Part shown: positions 25,557 through 35,806 of the stretch, in pieces
How positions within the stretch are numbered: the stretch's first letter is position 1
How the letters are laid out: each line of letters starts with the position of its first letter
Assembly (NCBI GenBank): GCA_034440635.1
Contig: JAOTON010001575.1
Location: 248,001 to 312,000 of the forward strand
Direction: 5' to 3'
DNA length: 64,000 bases
From: Lepas anatifera
Lineage: Eukaryota > Arthropoda > Thecostraca > Lepadidae
The notes under the pieces: model-generated
What the model was told of the DNA's origin: nothing
Seen by the model: only the letters and a program-made list of their open reading frames with translations
The model's database searches: none
Position numbers and translations under genes: made by a program

Positions 25557-27159
25557 CACCAACTCTCTATTCCTCTTATTTCCGCACTTCAAGACTGCCC
25601 TTGAAATCATATGTGACAAGGGTGAAATATTGGCACTACACAACGATGTTTCGACCCATTGAGGTTTATTGGCCACATCCAGAGCAGAAGCGATCCATAC
25701 TATCTGCACGTGTAATCTGATAAGCGCCGCTCCTACGTGTGTTGTCGCGCGTGCGATATTTTGAGGACAGCTCCTCCGCTCGTAAAACTATGCGTCTATC
25801 TTGGGAGAGCATTCAAGAATGCCAGCGGAGCTTGCTGAGCCATCCAGTCTTATGCCAGCAACTCGCGGGCGACCCTAATTTTGGCAGGCCCAGCGCCGTT
25901 TATGCTCTAGAACTCGCTATGTTTTTATGTTACGTTTAGAGTCTTTGAAATGTATCTTTATGGGGTTCTCAACGGTCTTGAAATGAACCGGCAGAATTGG
26001 TGCTTTCGCGGCGCGCTTCAAATGTGCTGGTTGCCAGATTTTCTTAGAACCAGGAGAGATGTGGAGTGCAAACATATGTATACCAAATGTGTGAATCATC
26101 ATGCAAGTAGTTAAACATATATAAAGTCTGATTCGGTTGTCAAGCCTCAAAATGATATTTTAGGATGGTTAAATGGTTTTAGACTTAGCTGTTGCTGATA
26201 CAGGATTTCATGAATAAGAAGTGGAGTGGTCGGTGCAGCTGGCTTCCACGCAGCCGACCCGGGTTCAAGACTCGGTGGCTTCCCTGAGCAAGAAGCAAGC
26301 TGGCTCCTGAGAAAACCTTCCAACTGGGGTAAAGACTTGACGGCACTGTGTGCCCTGTCAGTTGGTTCGTCGATAAGCCAAATAATTATCATACCTCATA
26401 CAGTCTATCGAGGCCCCTCATGGTAATTCATACCTTGATTGTTTTTACTGAAAGCCGAAAAAGAGCGTACAGATGAATTATTAGGGTGAAAAAGAAGCCT
26501 TCCTCAAAACTTTACCGGTTCTGAAAACTGAATCATTGGGGGGACCAGATATCAGTCAAAATTTCGGGCAATCAATTTGACTCCGGTTAATTCCACAGGA
26601 AAGAACAACGAAATTATTGTCAACTAACGTAACACATCGATAACTATTTTGTGATTGATAGGTCGAAACTGAAAGACAGAAGCATTCCTCATCCGGCCTA
26701 ATCAAAGGTTTCGTCATGACTGCCTGCCTTGTTTTGAGCCGATGTTTTTTATTCGGTTTCGGATCTCTGAATTCCGTTCAAGTTATGTCGTGTTTCATTT
26801 CAGATTGTCTGGATTCCTCAGTGTTTTTAACATGTCTACTCTGATTCATTTCAGGCAGCACAGGAACAATCTCTCTGAACGGACGCCGTCCGATCACTGG
26901 CTTTGAAGAAGATCCATCTGTCATCTGCTACTGAAGAAGTTCCTCGCGAAGCGGACGAGAAGGCACGTCATCTTGTCTTGAATCGTGGCCCAAATGACTA
27001 CAGCACTACACCTTATTGTTAAGCTCTAATAATCAGAACGACTTTTGAGGAAAACCTTTGAGATAAATCTGTCAATAGTGCGAACTTGTTCAATGATAAA
27101 CTGAATTAGCATACCATTCAAGTTTAGCATTCAGTACTAGATTGACCCTGGCCGTGAGA
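25557..27159. other. Gene-free stretch upstream of the EF-hand gene
   Basis: Contains a type II SINE at 26226-26400. No promoter motif for the EF-hand gene was clear. A 66-codon frame at 25739-25939 is unrecognised. Confidence 0.3.
26226..26400 (+). mobile_element. tRNA-derived SINE, type II
   Basis: GACCCGGGTTCAAGACTCGG is the B box; the 3' end reads TTGGTTCGTCGATAAGCC with an A/T tail, as in the other type II copies. Confidence 0.6.
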
Positions 27160-27171
27160 TGACTAGTAGGA

Positions 27172-27243
27172 TGGGAGCGAAAAACTCTGCCGAGGAAGTG
27201 TCTGCCATGTCGGTGAGCGGCGAGAGCAAGCTTCGTAAGCTGG
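27172..27243 (+). CDS. EF-hand gene exon 1 (N-terminus, possible myristoylation signal)
   Basis: Twenty-four codons starting MGAKNSAEE and ending KLRKL, followed by a consensus donor GTGAGT at 27244. The exon ends in phase 0 and exon 2 starts in phase 0. The ATG at 27172 has A at -3 and G at +4, a strong context. A second in-frame ATG at 27160 would add MTSR and hide the glycine. An in-frame TAG at about 27139 closes the frame upstream. I see no clear TATA box. This exon is inferred from splice phase and motif fit, not from homology. Confidence 0.55.
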
Positions 27244-30200
27244 TGAGTGATATTCAAATAGCTTGTTTGGAATGAGAATTGCAGCACCGGGGTCTCATTG
27301 ATGTGCAAAATGCGTGTCGCTCAACGTGGCGAATTTTCAAAGCCTTAGTGCGAAAACGCACTTTGATATGGTAATAAGGCCTCTTAAAAGCAAAGGTGAT
27401 CGTTGCTTCTGCTAAAATGTATGACGTCACATATGCCACTTATAAAAACATGAGTACTGGCTATGTTCGAAATCTTCATGCAAAGGCGCCGCCACGGAAT
27501 TTTTACAGTGGGGGGGGCACGAACCCGGGCTGGTGCTGACCGAGGGGAGGCAAATTTTGAGCAAGTTCGGTTCCTGACAGGATTAATGACGATGCACCAA
27601 AAATTTGGGGGACGTTCCCCCGACCCCTGCTTTCGGCGCCCATGCCTTCATACAAAGTTTTCAAGAAACAATATGCACTGACACCCCGGACCAAAAACGT
27701 CAACTATTACTGCAGACATAAAAAGCAGTAGTGGATACATATGGTCCAGACACATAAGAAAGTGTCTCGTTTAACACGTTATCACCTTCGCAAACAAACC
27801 TCACATTATCACGGCACACACTCCCAACTTTGTCGCGTTATCATCAGTGTCTGGCCACACTGCCGTCATTATAGGAAATCGACATCGGCATCATGTGAAC
27901 TCGCGTGGTGGGACTAGACTAACTGCAGCATCCTCCAAACTTTCCAAGTCGAAGGACAAATTTGCAGTTGCAGCCCCCGGTCGCGTGCCTCCGTGACGAT
28001 GGCGTGCCGCCGGGAAAAATTTGGGTGCAAAGAGCACAGGACAGCGCCGAGGGGCGGCTGAATAGAGCGAGGCCTCAAACGCTGCAATGAATGGCATTGG
28101 AGCAGCTTGATGAACGACGCTGTGCTTAGTGAATTCTGGAAAGCACAGCAGTATTGAACCTAGTGGTTTATGATGTTGTCAGCGTCCTGGTTTACATCGA
28201 TGCCTGACTTAGCTGAACATGCTGTTGCAGGACTTAGCGACTCGGCTCTCAGAAAACGAACTTAAAGGTACGTCACGATGAATAAATCGATGCTTTCAAA
28301 TCTTTCATAAATTTTTGCACCTGTTGCCAGTTTTTCTCATTAAGTCAGGGGTTAAGCTCCATTTAAATCAGGACGACATCCAGAAAAAGAAAGAAATAGC
28401 CTCCTAAATCAGTGAGTTATTCCAACCATAGTGTTTCATCACTGGGTTGCAACATAAGCCTGAGTGACTTCTGTAGTTCTGGTCCCAACTATCACATATG
28501 TAAGCCTCGATATTTTATATGGTATTCACGCTTCGCAAACGGAAGCTGAATTTGTGTATTTTACATGACTGTTTCTCTCAATCTTTTCTACCTGGTTTTT
28601 CAGTCTCATTACATCTTTATGTTTCTTCAATGTTTTTTAAATATTGCATTCACATCTTTTAAGCCTTGCCCAGGTGGCGGGTACGAGCCACCTTCGCCCT
28701 GCTGGGGGGGCTAAAAAAGACGCCCACGATCTCAAAAACTAAGAGAGGTAGAAAAAGGGTAAAACGGCAATCGAAAGCTATTAAAAAATGATATCGAAAA
28801 TATTTAAGTCATTTTTCTCGTCAGGACAATATCAAGGTCACCAGAGGTCAAAACAGGTCAAAATCACTAATATGAGTACTAAGAATACCTCATATCTCAG
28901 AAACTATGATAGCTGGAAACATTTCTTAGCACCATTCGAAAGCTCTTGAGTTGTTCGTTCATTACAGTGCCAATGATTTTCGAGTCAGGTCAAAGCCTAG
29001 GGGGCTACCGGCCACTGAATATTGGAAATGCTCTTGGGAATGTCCATAGCCACCCATGCATAAGGGCGTCTCCTTTTTCACCAATAACTTCCAAACCAAG
29101 AAAGATGCAGCCATTGTTGATGCACCATTGCCATCTTCTCGTCAATACAAGTCAAATGATATATGATATTGATATGCCAGGTCAAATTTTAAAAAAATTG
29201 ACCTGACCCAGGTCAAGGGCTGATCCAACTTAACCTGGTATATTCATGATGTATATCATTTAACTTGCAGTGACTATACAAACACTTCGGTGACAAAATG
29301 AATGTTATATCTTTGTTAATTCAAAATTTATTGAGTACAATACCCAAAAATACTTATTTGACCTAAGGTGACGTTTCAAAGGTCACAAGTCAAAATGTTT
29401 TGTATCAACTTCAGAAATGGGCTAAGAGCAAGTCATAACCGATGTTTGAAGTTGATTCCATCCATACTTACTGAGAAAAGCTCATTTCGTGATTTTCCCT
29501 ATGTATTTACAATGGGGAGGTCATGCTCTGCACATGACTTTAGGTCACCAATATAAAAAAATCCCGGAACACATGTTGTAGCTCCTGGTAGGTCCAATAT
29601 GTGGTATGAGTTTCAACTTGATCGATTAACCCTCCTTTTAGTTATGCAGGTCTGAACATTTTTTTGATGAGGTCACTTCACGTGGCCTGGTGACCTGACC
29701 TGATATGACCTGAAGCTAAATTTTCCAGACAGATGTAAAACTGATAAAAAACAGCTAGACTAAGTTTGGCGGCGCTGCACGCCGCCGTTTTTGCGTCACT
29801 TCGGAAAAACCCGGAGGGGGTCTAAAAAAGACCCTCACCCGGGCGAAGGTTAATCTATGGCTTTCACATAACTATTTTCATTTTCTATTTACCCCCAAGC
29901 TTACAAGGCATATGCATCCAACAGTTTTTTGTAAATTCCCCTTTGCTATTATGGTGGAAAATACTTACAATGTAAGACCACAGGCTTTTCACGATGCTAT
30001 TTTTTAGAAACTGGCTTACAATGTAAGCTTGGAAAGGCTGTTTACCAAATGATTCACTCCTGTCAACTCACGAATAAGTAAAATGAATGGTTTGATGTAC
30101 GATATCTTTAGCTATCAAACACTGTGTCCAAATATGTTTTGGTAAGGTTTTTCACTGTCCAGTCCCCTCGAATCCGGATGCAAAAAACGCTGAAGATGGT

Positions 30201-30910
30201 ATTTTGGGACACAGGCCTTCATCAAAATCACGTAGTAAATATAAAAAATAATCAGCCATGATGTAGCCAGACCTCGAACCCTATGAGCCAGACCTTCGAG
30301 GTCTGGCTACACTATGACTGATAATTTGTCATATTTACTACATAATTCTGATGAAGGGCTGTGCCCGAATATACAATCTTCAGTGTTTTATTTTACATTT
30401 CCGGATATGAGCGGACAAGCCAGTGAACGCCTTATCAACTTATCATCAGGCTCCTTGCCTCAGCACTCCCAAACCTATAAAATATGTTTTAATCAACGAA
30501 TTAAGTGATAAAATATACATGTATCAAATAATGCACGCCCAGGAGCAGTAAGCAGAATATGCAGGGAGTAAAACACATGCTTCAAAATTCTAAGGACCTT
30601 TTTGAGCTACCTGTTCATCCCTCTCAATACAGAACTAATTTGGAAAGGATCATATCACAAGCTATAAACCAGATTTGATGCTAAAATATGTAGAAGCCTG
30701 GCAACTTGAGAAGATAACCTGTCCCAAAAAATTACAGAGCTAAAGATGGTGTTTCGTCTGACGGATAAGAACAAGGACGGCAGCATCACGGCGGAGGAGT
30801 TGAAGCGAATGCTGCAAGAAAAGCTGGACATTGAAGTAAACGACGCGCTGGTGGGAGACCTCATGACGTCAGCGGGCAAAAACGGTCGGTGATGGGTGTG
30901 GTGTAGAAGA

Positions 30911-30993
<83 letters not shown>

Positions 30994-31014
30994 TAGAGAG
31001 AGAGAAAGAGAGAG

Positions 31015-31065
<51 letters not shown>

Positions 31066-33419
31066 GAGAGAGACCTCTCTACCTATGTACTCCTGTGTAC
31101 ACACCTGTGTATTCCCCATATATTCCCTAATTACACTATGTATGTTCATTTGCAAAAGTTAGTAAATCACCATAGCCAATGACATTCCAAAACCTACACG
31201 AAATAAACAAAACACCCTCTGATTGGGTTTAAAGCCACGCCCTTCTTCCCTCAGACGGTGGCCTGATCAGTGAGGCTCAGTTCATCACCTGGTTCCTGAA
31301 GATGCAGACCCTGTCCACGGAGAGGACGTCTGACATGTCCAACGACCTCCTAGCAGCGTTTCGACTTTTCGACAAGGACGGCAACGGCTTTATCACCCTG
31401 GTGAGCAACCATGGAAAAGAAGACGTTGAGGGTCAGCATCTTACTACATTCCAGAATAAGAATCATCCCGTTTTGATTAAGCCTTTATCATTCAATTTAT
31501 TTTGCCCTGGAATGTGTCGAATAAGAGGTCTCGCCCTGTACCATTCCATTCTCAGAAAATATATCGAATAAGTGGTCCCACCTTTTACCATTCCATTTCC
31601 CTACTCCCAGAAGATGTATCGAATAAGTGGTCCCATCCTTCGCCATTACATTTGCTTAGTCCAGGAAGATGCACCTAACAAGTGTTTCTGTTCTGTACCG
31701 TTTCATTTTTTCACTGCAGTTTTAAATAGATTCCTGAACTTTGGACTTTGGACAATGGGTTTTCTTAGATTAAATGAGCTTCATCCGCTTCCATCCCCTT
31801 GAGTTCCCTTCGAGTATATCAGGAATAGCTTCACTGTATATAGGTATGCATGAACGCATATTTAGCAACACACGAGCGGGGAGGGGCATATGAGCGTTTT
31901 CTTCAAAAGTATGACACGACCCCCATTTTCCCTCTATTCTTCAAAATAACAGCATGTTTTCCATGACTACGGGTCTATTGTCCCCACCCCCTCAAATTAC
32001 TTGTACTTGCAAAAAGTGTATTTCTATCAAAGTATAGGAGCTAAGAAGTATGGGTTTTGTTATTTGGGATTGATTTTCATAGTCAGTGAATTCACATCGC
32101 ATTAGATGCTGTAAATCCAGATTTAAAAGAAACTTCTACTTTAACAAACGTATATGAACTGAAGAGAGAATTAATTCTTGTTCACAGTTCTGGCTCACAG
32201 TGATGATTACGCAGTTGAGTTCGCGGGACAGAGCATTAGTCATAAATAGTTGTATAAGGTTTGTCCAAGTTTTTTTGTACCGATGGTGCTCACACTAAAG
32301 TATGATGACAACTACTAACAGTGCTGCCTGTGTCTGCTGCTTTCTGAATACAATTCTACAAATTGTTATGGCTGTTACTGTATTGCTGTGCGTAAGCCAT
32401 ATCACTCGCAGAAGAGCGGCCTTAAGGACGGAGAGCCGTTCCGGCAACAAAACACTATCTGGCAATATTTCAGAGAATAGATGAGCTCGTCGAATGATGA
32501 AACAACTAAGGATACAAATCTATGGGTAGTCAATATTAGATCAAGGTCATTGGTCAAGTTATACAATTATGGTTTAAGGTCTCACCACTATTTACCGTTC
32601 AGCAATGCCTATAACGCGAATTATACTGTATGTTTACTACAGGAATATATCGGATGGTAGCATCATAGGTCAATATCCTTTATTGGTCTAGACCCTAAAG
32701 CTTCCGGAAAGTTTGTATCCAGCTTGTCTGTGAATTAAGTCCTCTTTGACAGTGTGTGCAATTTATGCCGCTTAATAACATAAATTACCAGCATATCCTG
32801 ATTATGGCCCATATATATTTTGATAAATTGTGTTCAAGTTGTGGCAAGTTCGGTTATTGGAGGCGGAGCCTCACTGGAAGTCATCAATGGACTCGTCACG
32901 GAGACCCCGGCCCCAACATCCGAACGAGCAACTTCTGCGACGAGGGGTCAATTTAGAAGCCAAAGTTTAACGTCCCACAAAGCACAGGGACGGCCGCCCT
33001 GCTCAGGTTACCCTCTCACCATTCCGTTGTCAGCCGACCTACGTCGGGTAAACACAGAGCGCCGGAGCGTCTCAGGGGAACCGATGCCAAGCTTGAGCAT
33101 GCACTGCCACTGCATGTCCAGGCTTGGGACATGCAAATGTGCCCTTCATGACCTGACTTGACCTTGAATATATTTTTCCTAGGTTAATGTAAGTTGGCTA
33201 TAATGTAGATCACCCTATGTGCGTTTGTCAACCCTTTTGTTTTTGTTTTTAGATATCAGGGAAATATTGTTTTAGGACCACCTTCACCGCGCGTTGACGC
33301 CAGACTCCTCTCCAAATCATATTAGTAGATCGCGGTCAGAATTTAGAAATAGCTGCAGAGCACGTGGACGAAAATTTGGGCTTAATTTCAGACTAATTTA
33401 ACCTCGCTCTCTCTCTCCC

Positions 33420-33450
<31 letters not shown>

Positions 33451-33594
33451 TCTCTTCTCTCTGATCATCTCTCTTTCTTCAGGACGAGTTGAGAAGAGCG
33501 ATGGAGCTCATTGAGGAGCAAATGACCGAGTCGGAACTCAGCTCCCTTATCGAAATGGCTGACGCCGACAAAGATGGCAGAATCAACTACGAAG
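27172..33594 (+). CDS. Calmodulin-like four-EF-hand protein, spliced gene (five exons, 3' end open)
   Basis: A calcium-sensor-type protein of the calmodulin/troponin C superfamily, rebuilt from splice sites. Exons 27172-27243, 28231-28267, 30738-30884, 31255-31400 and 33483-33594 join in phase (0, 1, 1, 0) with GT/AG borders and encode 171 residues. EF1 loop (residues 46-57, DKNKDGSITAEE), EF3 (125-136, DKDGNGFITLDE) and EF4 (161-172, DADKDGRINYE plus a split codon) have canonical ligands. EF2 (83-94) has Gly at positions 1 and 5 and Gln at 12, so it probably does not bind calcium. The segment before EF1 (LSENELKELK) aligns with the calmodulin N-terminal helix. The start MGAKNS fits the N-myristoylation pattern Gly2/Ser6. 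An in-frame ATG lies four codons upstream (27160). The last exon is not identified. It could also be a divergent troponin C; no ortholog is assigned. Confidence 0.8.
28231..28267 (+). CDS. EF-hand gene exon 2 (37 nt)
   Basis: Acceptor GTTGCAG at 28224-28230 and donor GTACGT at 28268. The exon encodes DLATRLSENELK plus the first base of a Glu codon completed by exon 3, giving the join LSENELK-E-LKMVF, which matches calmodulin's LTEEQIAEFK register without gaps. An in-frame ATG at 28219 preceded by a stop could start a shorter isoform (MLLQDLATRL) if transcription began near the CpG-rich stretch 27985-28060. Confidence 0.7.
28663..29849. mobile_element. Family H TTAA element in intron 2 (1187 bp)
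   Basis: TTAA at 28659-28662 and 29850-29853. The left has two units (GCCTTGCCCAGGTGG and TTCGCCCTGCTGGGG) around GAGCCACC; the right has one (CACCCGGGCGAAGG). The G-run palindrome reads GGGTCTAAAAAAGACCC at the right. AGGTCA hexamers and a TGACCTGACCTGATATGACC block relate it to A and C. Confidence 0.82.
30172..30406. mobile_element. Hairpin MITE in intron 2
   Basis: Two arms of about 110 bases (30172-30279 and 30295-30406) are inverted copies, for example CGAGGTCTGGCTACA against TGTAGCCAGACCTCG, around a 15-base loop. Outer ends read ATCCGGAT and the complementary ATATCCGG. Confidence 0.8.
30738..30884 (+). CDS. EF-hand gene exon 3 (EF-hand 1)
   Basis: Acceptor ATTACAG ends at 30737; donor GTCGGT begins at 30885. 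The exon encodes the entering helix LKMVFRL, the canonical loop DKNKDGSITAEE and the linker to EF-hand 2 (LQEKLDIEVNDALVGDLM), ending in phase 1 inside an Asp codon. A GA/GATA microsatellite starts 29 bases into the next intron. Confidence 0.87.
30914..31073. repeat. (GA)n/(GATA)n microsatellite in intron 3
   Basis: About 100 bases of GA followed by a GATA run (31015-31064) and GA again. The long Ser-Leu minus-strand frame across it is a repeat artefact. Confidence 0.95.
31255..31400 (+). CDS. EF-hand gene exon 4 (EF-hands 2-3)
   Basis: Acceptor CTTCCCTCAG ends at 31254 and donor GTGAGC starts at 31401. The exon completes the degenerate EF2 loop (GGLISEAQF), then a central linker (KMQTLSTERTSDMSN) and most of EF3 (LLAAFRLFDKDGNGFITL). 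It ends in phase 0, so EF3 is split just before its Asp-Glu end. Confidence 0.9.
31509..31712. repeat. Tandem repeat of about 50-55 bp in intron 4
   Basis: Four diverged units carry ATCGAATAAGTGGTCCC and ACCATTCCATT. Confidence 0.7.
32824..33128 (-). mobile_element. tRNA-derived SINE, type I, head-truncated, in intron 4
   Basis: Minus-strand body and 3' end match 18172-18527; similarity stops near the B box, so the A-box part is missing. Confidence 0.75.
33483..33594 (+). CDS. EF-hand gene exon 5 (EF-hands 3-4); donor uncertain
   Basis: A long CT tract (33406-33480) forms the polypyrimidine tract before the acceptor CAG at 33480-33482. The exon encodes DELRRAMELIEEQ, then MTESELSSLIEMADADKDG and the EF4 loop up to Glu 171, ending in phase 1 at donor GTCAGT (33595). 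Reading on gives 27 more codons to TGA at 33672, and a stronger donor GTGAGT sits at 33671. The GTCAGT choice keeps a possible Glu at EF4 position 12; the longer form puts Gly there. Confidence 0.82.
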
Positions 33595-33675
33595 GTCAGT
33601 TAAAGTTCATCATCAGCGGTAGCATCCGGAGCAGCATCGCCCGTCGTAGCATCAACGTTGCCATTGTGAAGTGAG

Positions 33676-34913
33676 TCGACTTTTGTGGTTGGCTTTCGTC
33701 ATTTGAAGATCATTCTAACAGGAATACCGGTAAGCTTGCGGTAGAGATGCATCAAGGTGTATATAATTATAGATTATAATAATATGATAATTATCAATGT
33801 GGACGAAGAAAAAGTAAATATACAAACCCTCGTCGGTACAGTCGGCAGTGCGTTTGCAGCCTCCTAGGGGTTTTTATGTGACCATATGATCCAGAAACTA
33901 TGGTGGTGCAGCTTGCACTAATTCACGTAGTTGATCTTTAAAAAAAGCAATAATGTACAGGTCAAGTCAGGCCACTGAGCTATGAAATAGCTTCTGGAGA
34001 CTATTCACTTGCAACTTCCTCGTAACTTGCTTGCAGGAGTGTACAACTGGGAATAGATTTAAGGATGATCTAGAGGGTTATCACAGGGAATAAGTGAACG
34101 GCGAGGGAGGGAGCTTAGAATATAGAAAAATATTCATATACTGACAATTGTTACAAGAACCACTGGTCTAAGGCGTCTTGAGTACTAGGGGCTGTCGCCA
34201 CAGTGTTTTTGGGCGTGGGGGCCTAATTTTCACATGAGTGGGTCGCCACATGAGAATTCCAGGTTATAGGTATAGATAATGTATGTCGTTCTTGAAGAAC
34301 GATATCAAAACAGTTCAACAAAACTGAAACTAGAAACGTTTTGGTATGTCCGCACAGGTGCATGGCAAACAAGTAAGAGAAGACATGGCCAAATACGTAT
34401 TGGCAAGGCCCACAATTTTCAGGGGACCTCTCTGGTTCACAAATAGTAGTCTCAGCCCTCTCCTCTTTCATGGTACATGGACATGCAAGACCTTGTTTTA
34501 ACTTTTGGTTCAGACTTAGAATTGTGGCTGGTTTCAGCTAGCTTAGTTCCCTTGCCAAGCTTAAATTAGGACGGAAATTGCCCTGCTTTATTCTCAATAC
34601 ATGTTGTATCGACTTTATGGGCGATCAAACATGAACGATACAATGTCAAGCATGATGTTGTCTCAAACTTATATGGTAGATTGTATTAATAGTTAGATAA
34701 TGGCTGCAGTTTTGACATCACCTGGAGTTCTCCAGTTACCATTTGTTGCTGCCATTAGCCACTCTTCTTATATTCTCATAATTTCTTTCTCCCTGGGAGC
34801 AGACAATTTGGAGAACTACTAGAACGAGGTTTCATTGTCCGGTTCGCTTTTCAAGGGATTTGGCTGTACTTTAAAAATCCTAAATGCAATAGAACAGATG
34901 ACTTTTGATGGCG
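33676..34913. other. Probable continuation of the EF-hand gene; last exon not fixed
   Basis: Two acceptors could close the frame: CTTGCAG at 34031-34037 (giving GVYNWE then stop) and GGGAGCAG ending at 34802 after a pyrimidine-rich tract (giving DNLENY then stop). Neither restores the usual Glu-Phe after the EF4 loop, so neither is called. Confidence 0.25.
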
Positions 34914-35100
34914 GGGAATGGGTGGCTTAGAGGATATCTAGCATATCAACATCTCCTAAGCCACCGGTCCCGTGTTCAAGTCCCGGCGGAGCCTCTGAGC
35001 TAGTCGATAAGATCCCCCGAATCCCTCCCAACAGGAGGTTGGGAGTTGGATCGAACCTTATACCGTTGAAAGTTGGTGTGTCGTTAAGCGCCAAAAGTTA
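34914..35100 (+). mobile_element. tRNA-derived SINE, type II
   Basis: GGTGGCTTAGAGGATA (A box), GTGTTCAAGTCCCGG (B box) and end GTTGGTGTGTCGTTAAGC. It is the best match to the 12599-12796 copy. Confidence 0.8.
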
Positions 35101-35520
35101 TTTTTACTTGTGATGAAAGAAGAATAAAAACTAAGTATGCGGAGAACAGTTGGCAGCAGCATTGTTATTATGGCTCAGTGGTGTTGAATTGACCATTATC
35201 TGCCAAATTATTATTTTTATTTTAGATCTAAATTCACACTGAAAGAATGATACAGTAATAATCGGAGCTTTCGACTTCAAGTCAAGTAAAAACTATGTAG
35301 GCGGGAAATATCGGAATATATAAATGTTTTCCTCATAAAATATAGTGATATTTTATGCACTTGGAAGATACGTGACCAATTAGTGGGGTGAGTTGAAGCA
35401 TGTAAGAGGAGTAAATATGTCATTCCATTGGCGGAACACCAGTGGCTTTCCTGATTTGGTGTTTTGTCACTAGATAGCCGAAGGCTAAAACTGTCCGCAG
35501 ATATGAAATATGACGCCCAT

Positions 35521-35806
35521 TGGCGGACGCAGGGGGCCATTCCGGCCATGCCCCCCCAAGCGCTGGAGGGGGGCCAAGCTATCTTTTGCCCCCATAAGTC
35601 CGGAGAAATTTTTGAAAAAAGGTGATTACACTAAGTCTGTGGCACAAAAATATTCGCTCCCACCACCCCCCCTCCCCCCAAGGAGAGCGATCATGCACTT
35701 GGAGAGGTAGCTTATACTAGGTCTGTCGAGCACGCAAACTGCAGGTCCCACCCCGCGGAGAGGCAGACATGGGTTTAGCCCCCAAAACTCGGGTCTGCGT
35801 CCGCCC
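35521..35806. mobile_element. Short MITE F, copy 1 (possible hAT type)
   Basis: Ends TGGCGGACGCAGG and TCTGCGTCCGCCCCTGA are inverted; the interior (CTATCTTTTGCCCCC, AAGTCCGGAGAAATTTTTG, GGTCTGTCGAGCA) matches 62939-63251. Assignment to hAT rests only on the CAGGGGCGGA-like end. Confidence 0.7.

Noticed and set aside
25739..25939. 66-codon frame with SHPVL, thought of as a reverse-transcriptase trace
   Set aside because: No other polymerase motif is present nearby.
30655..31155. 166-codon minus-strand frame rich in Ser-Leu
   Set aside because: It is a translation of the GA/GATA microsatellite inside intron 3.
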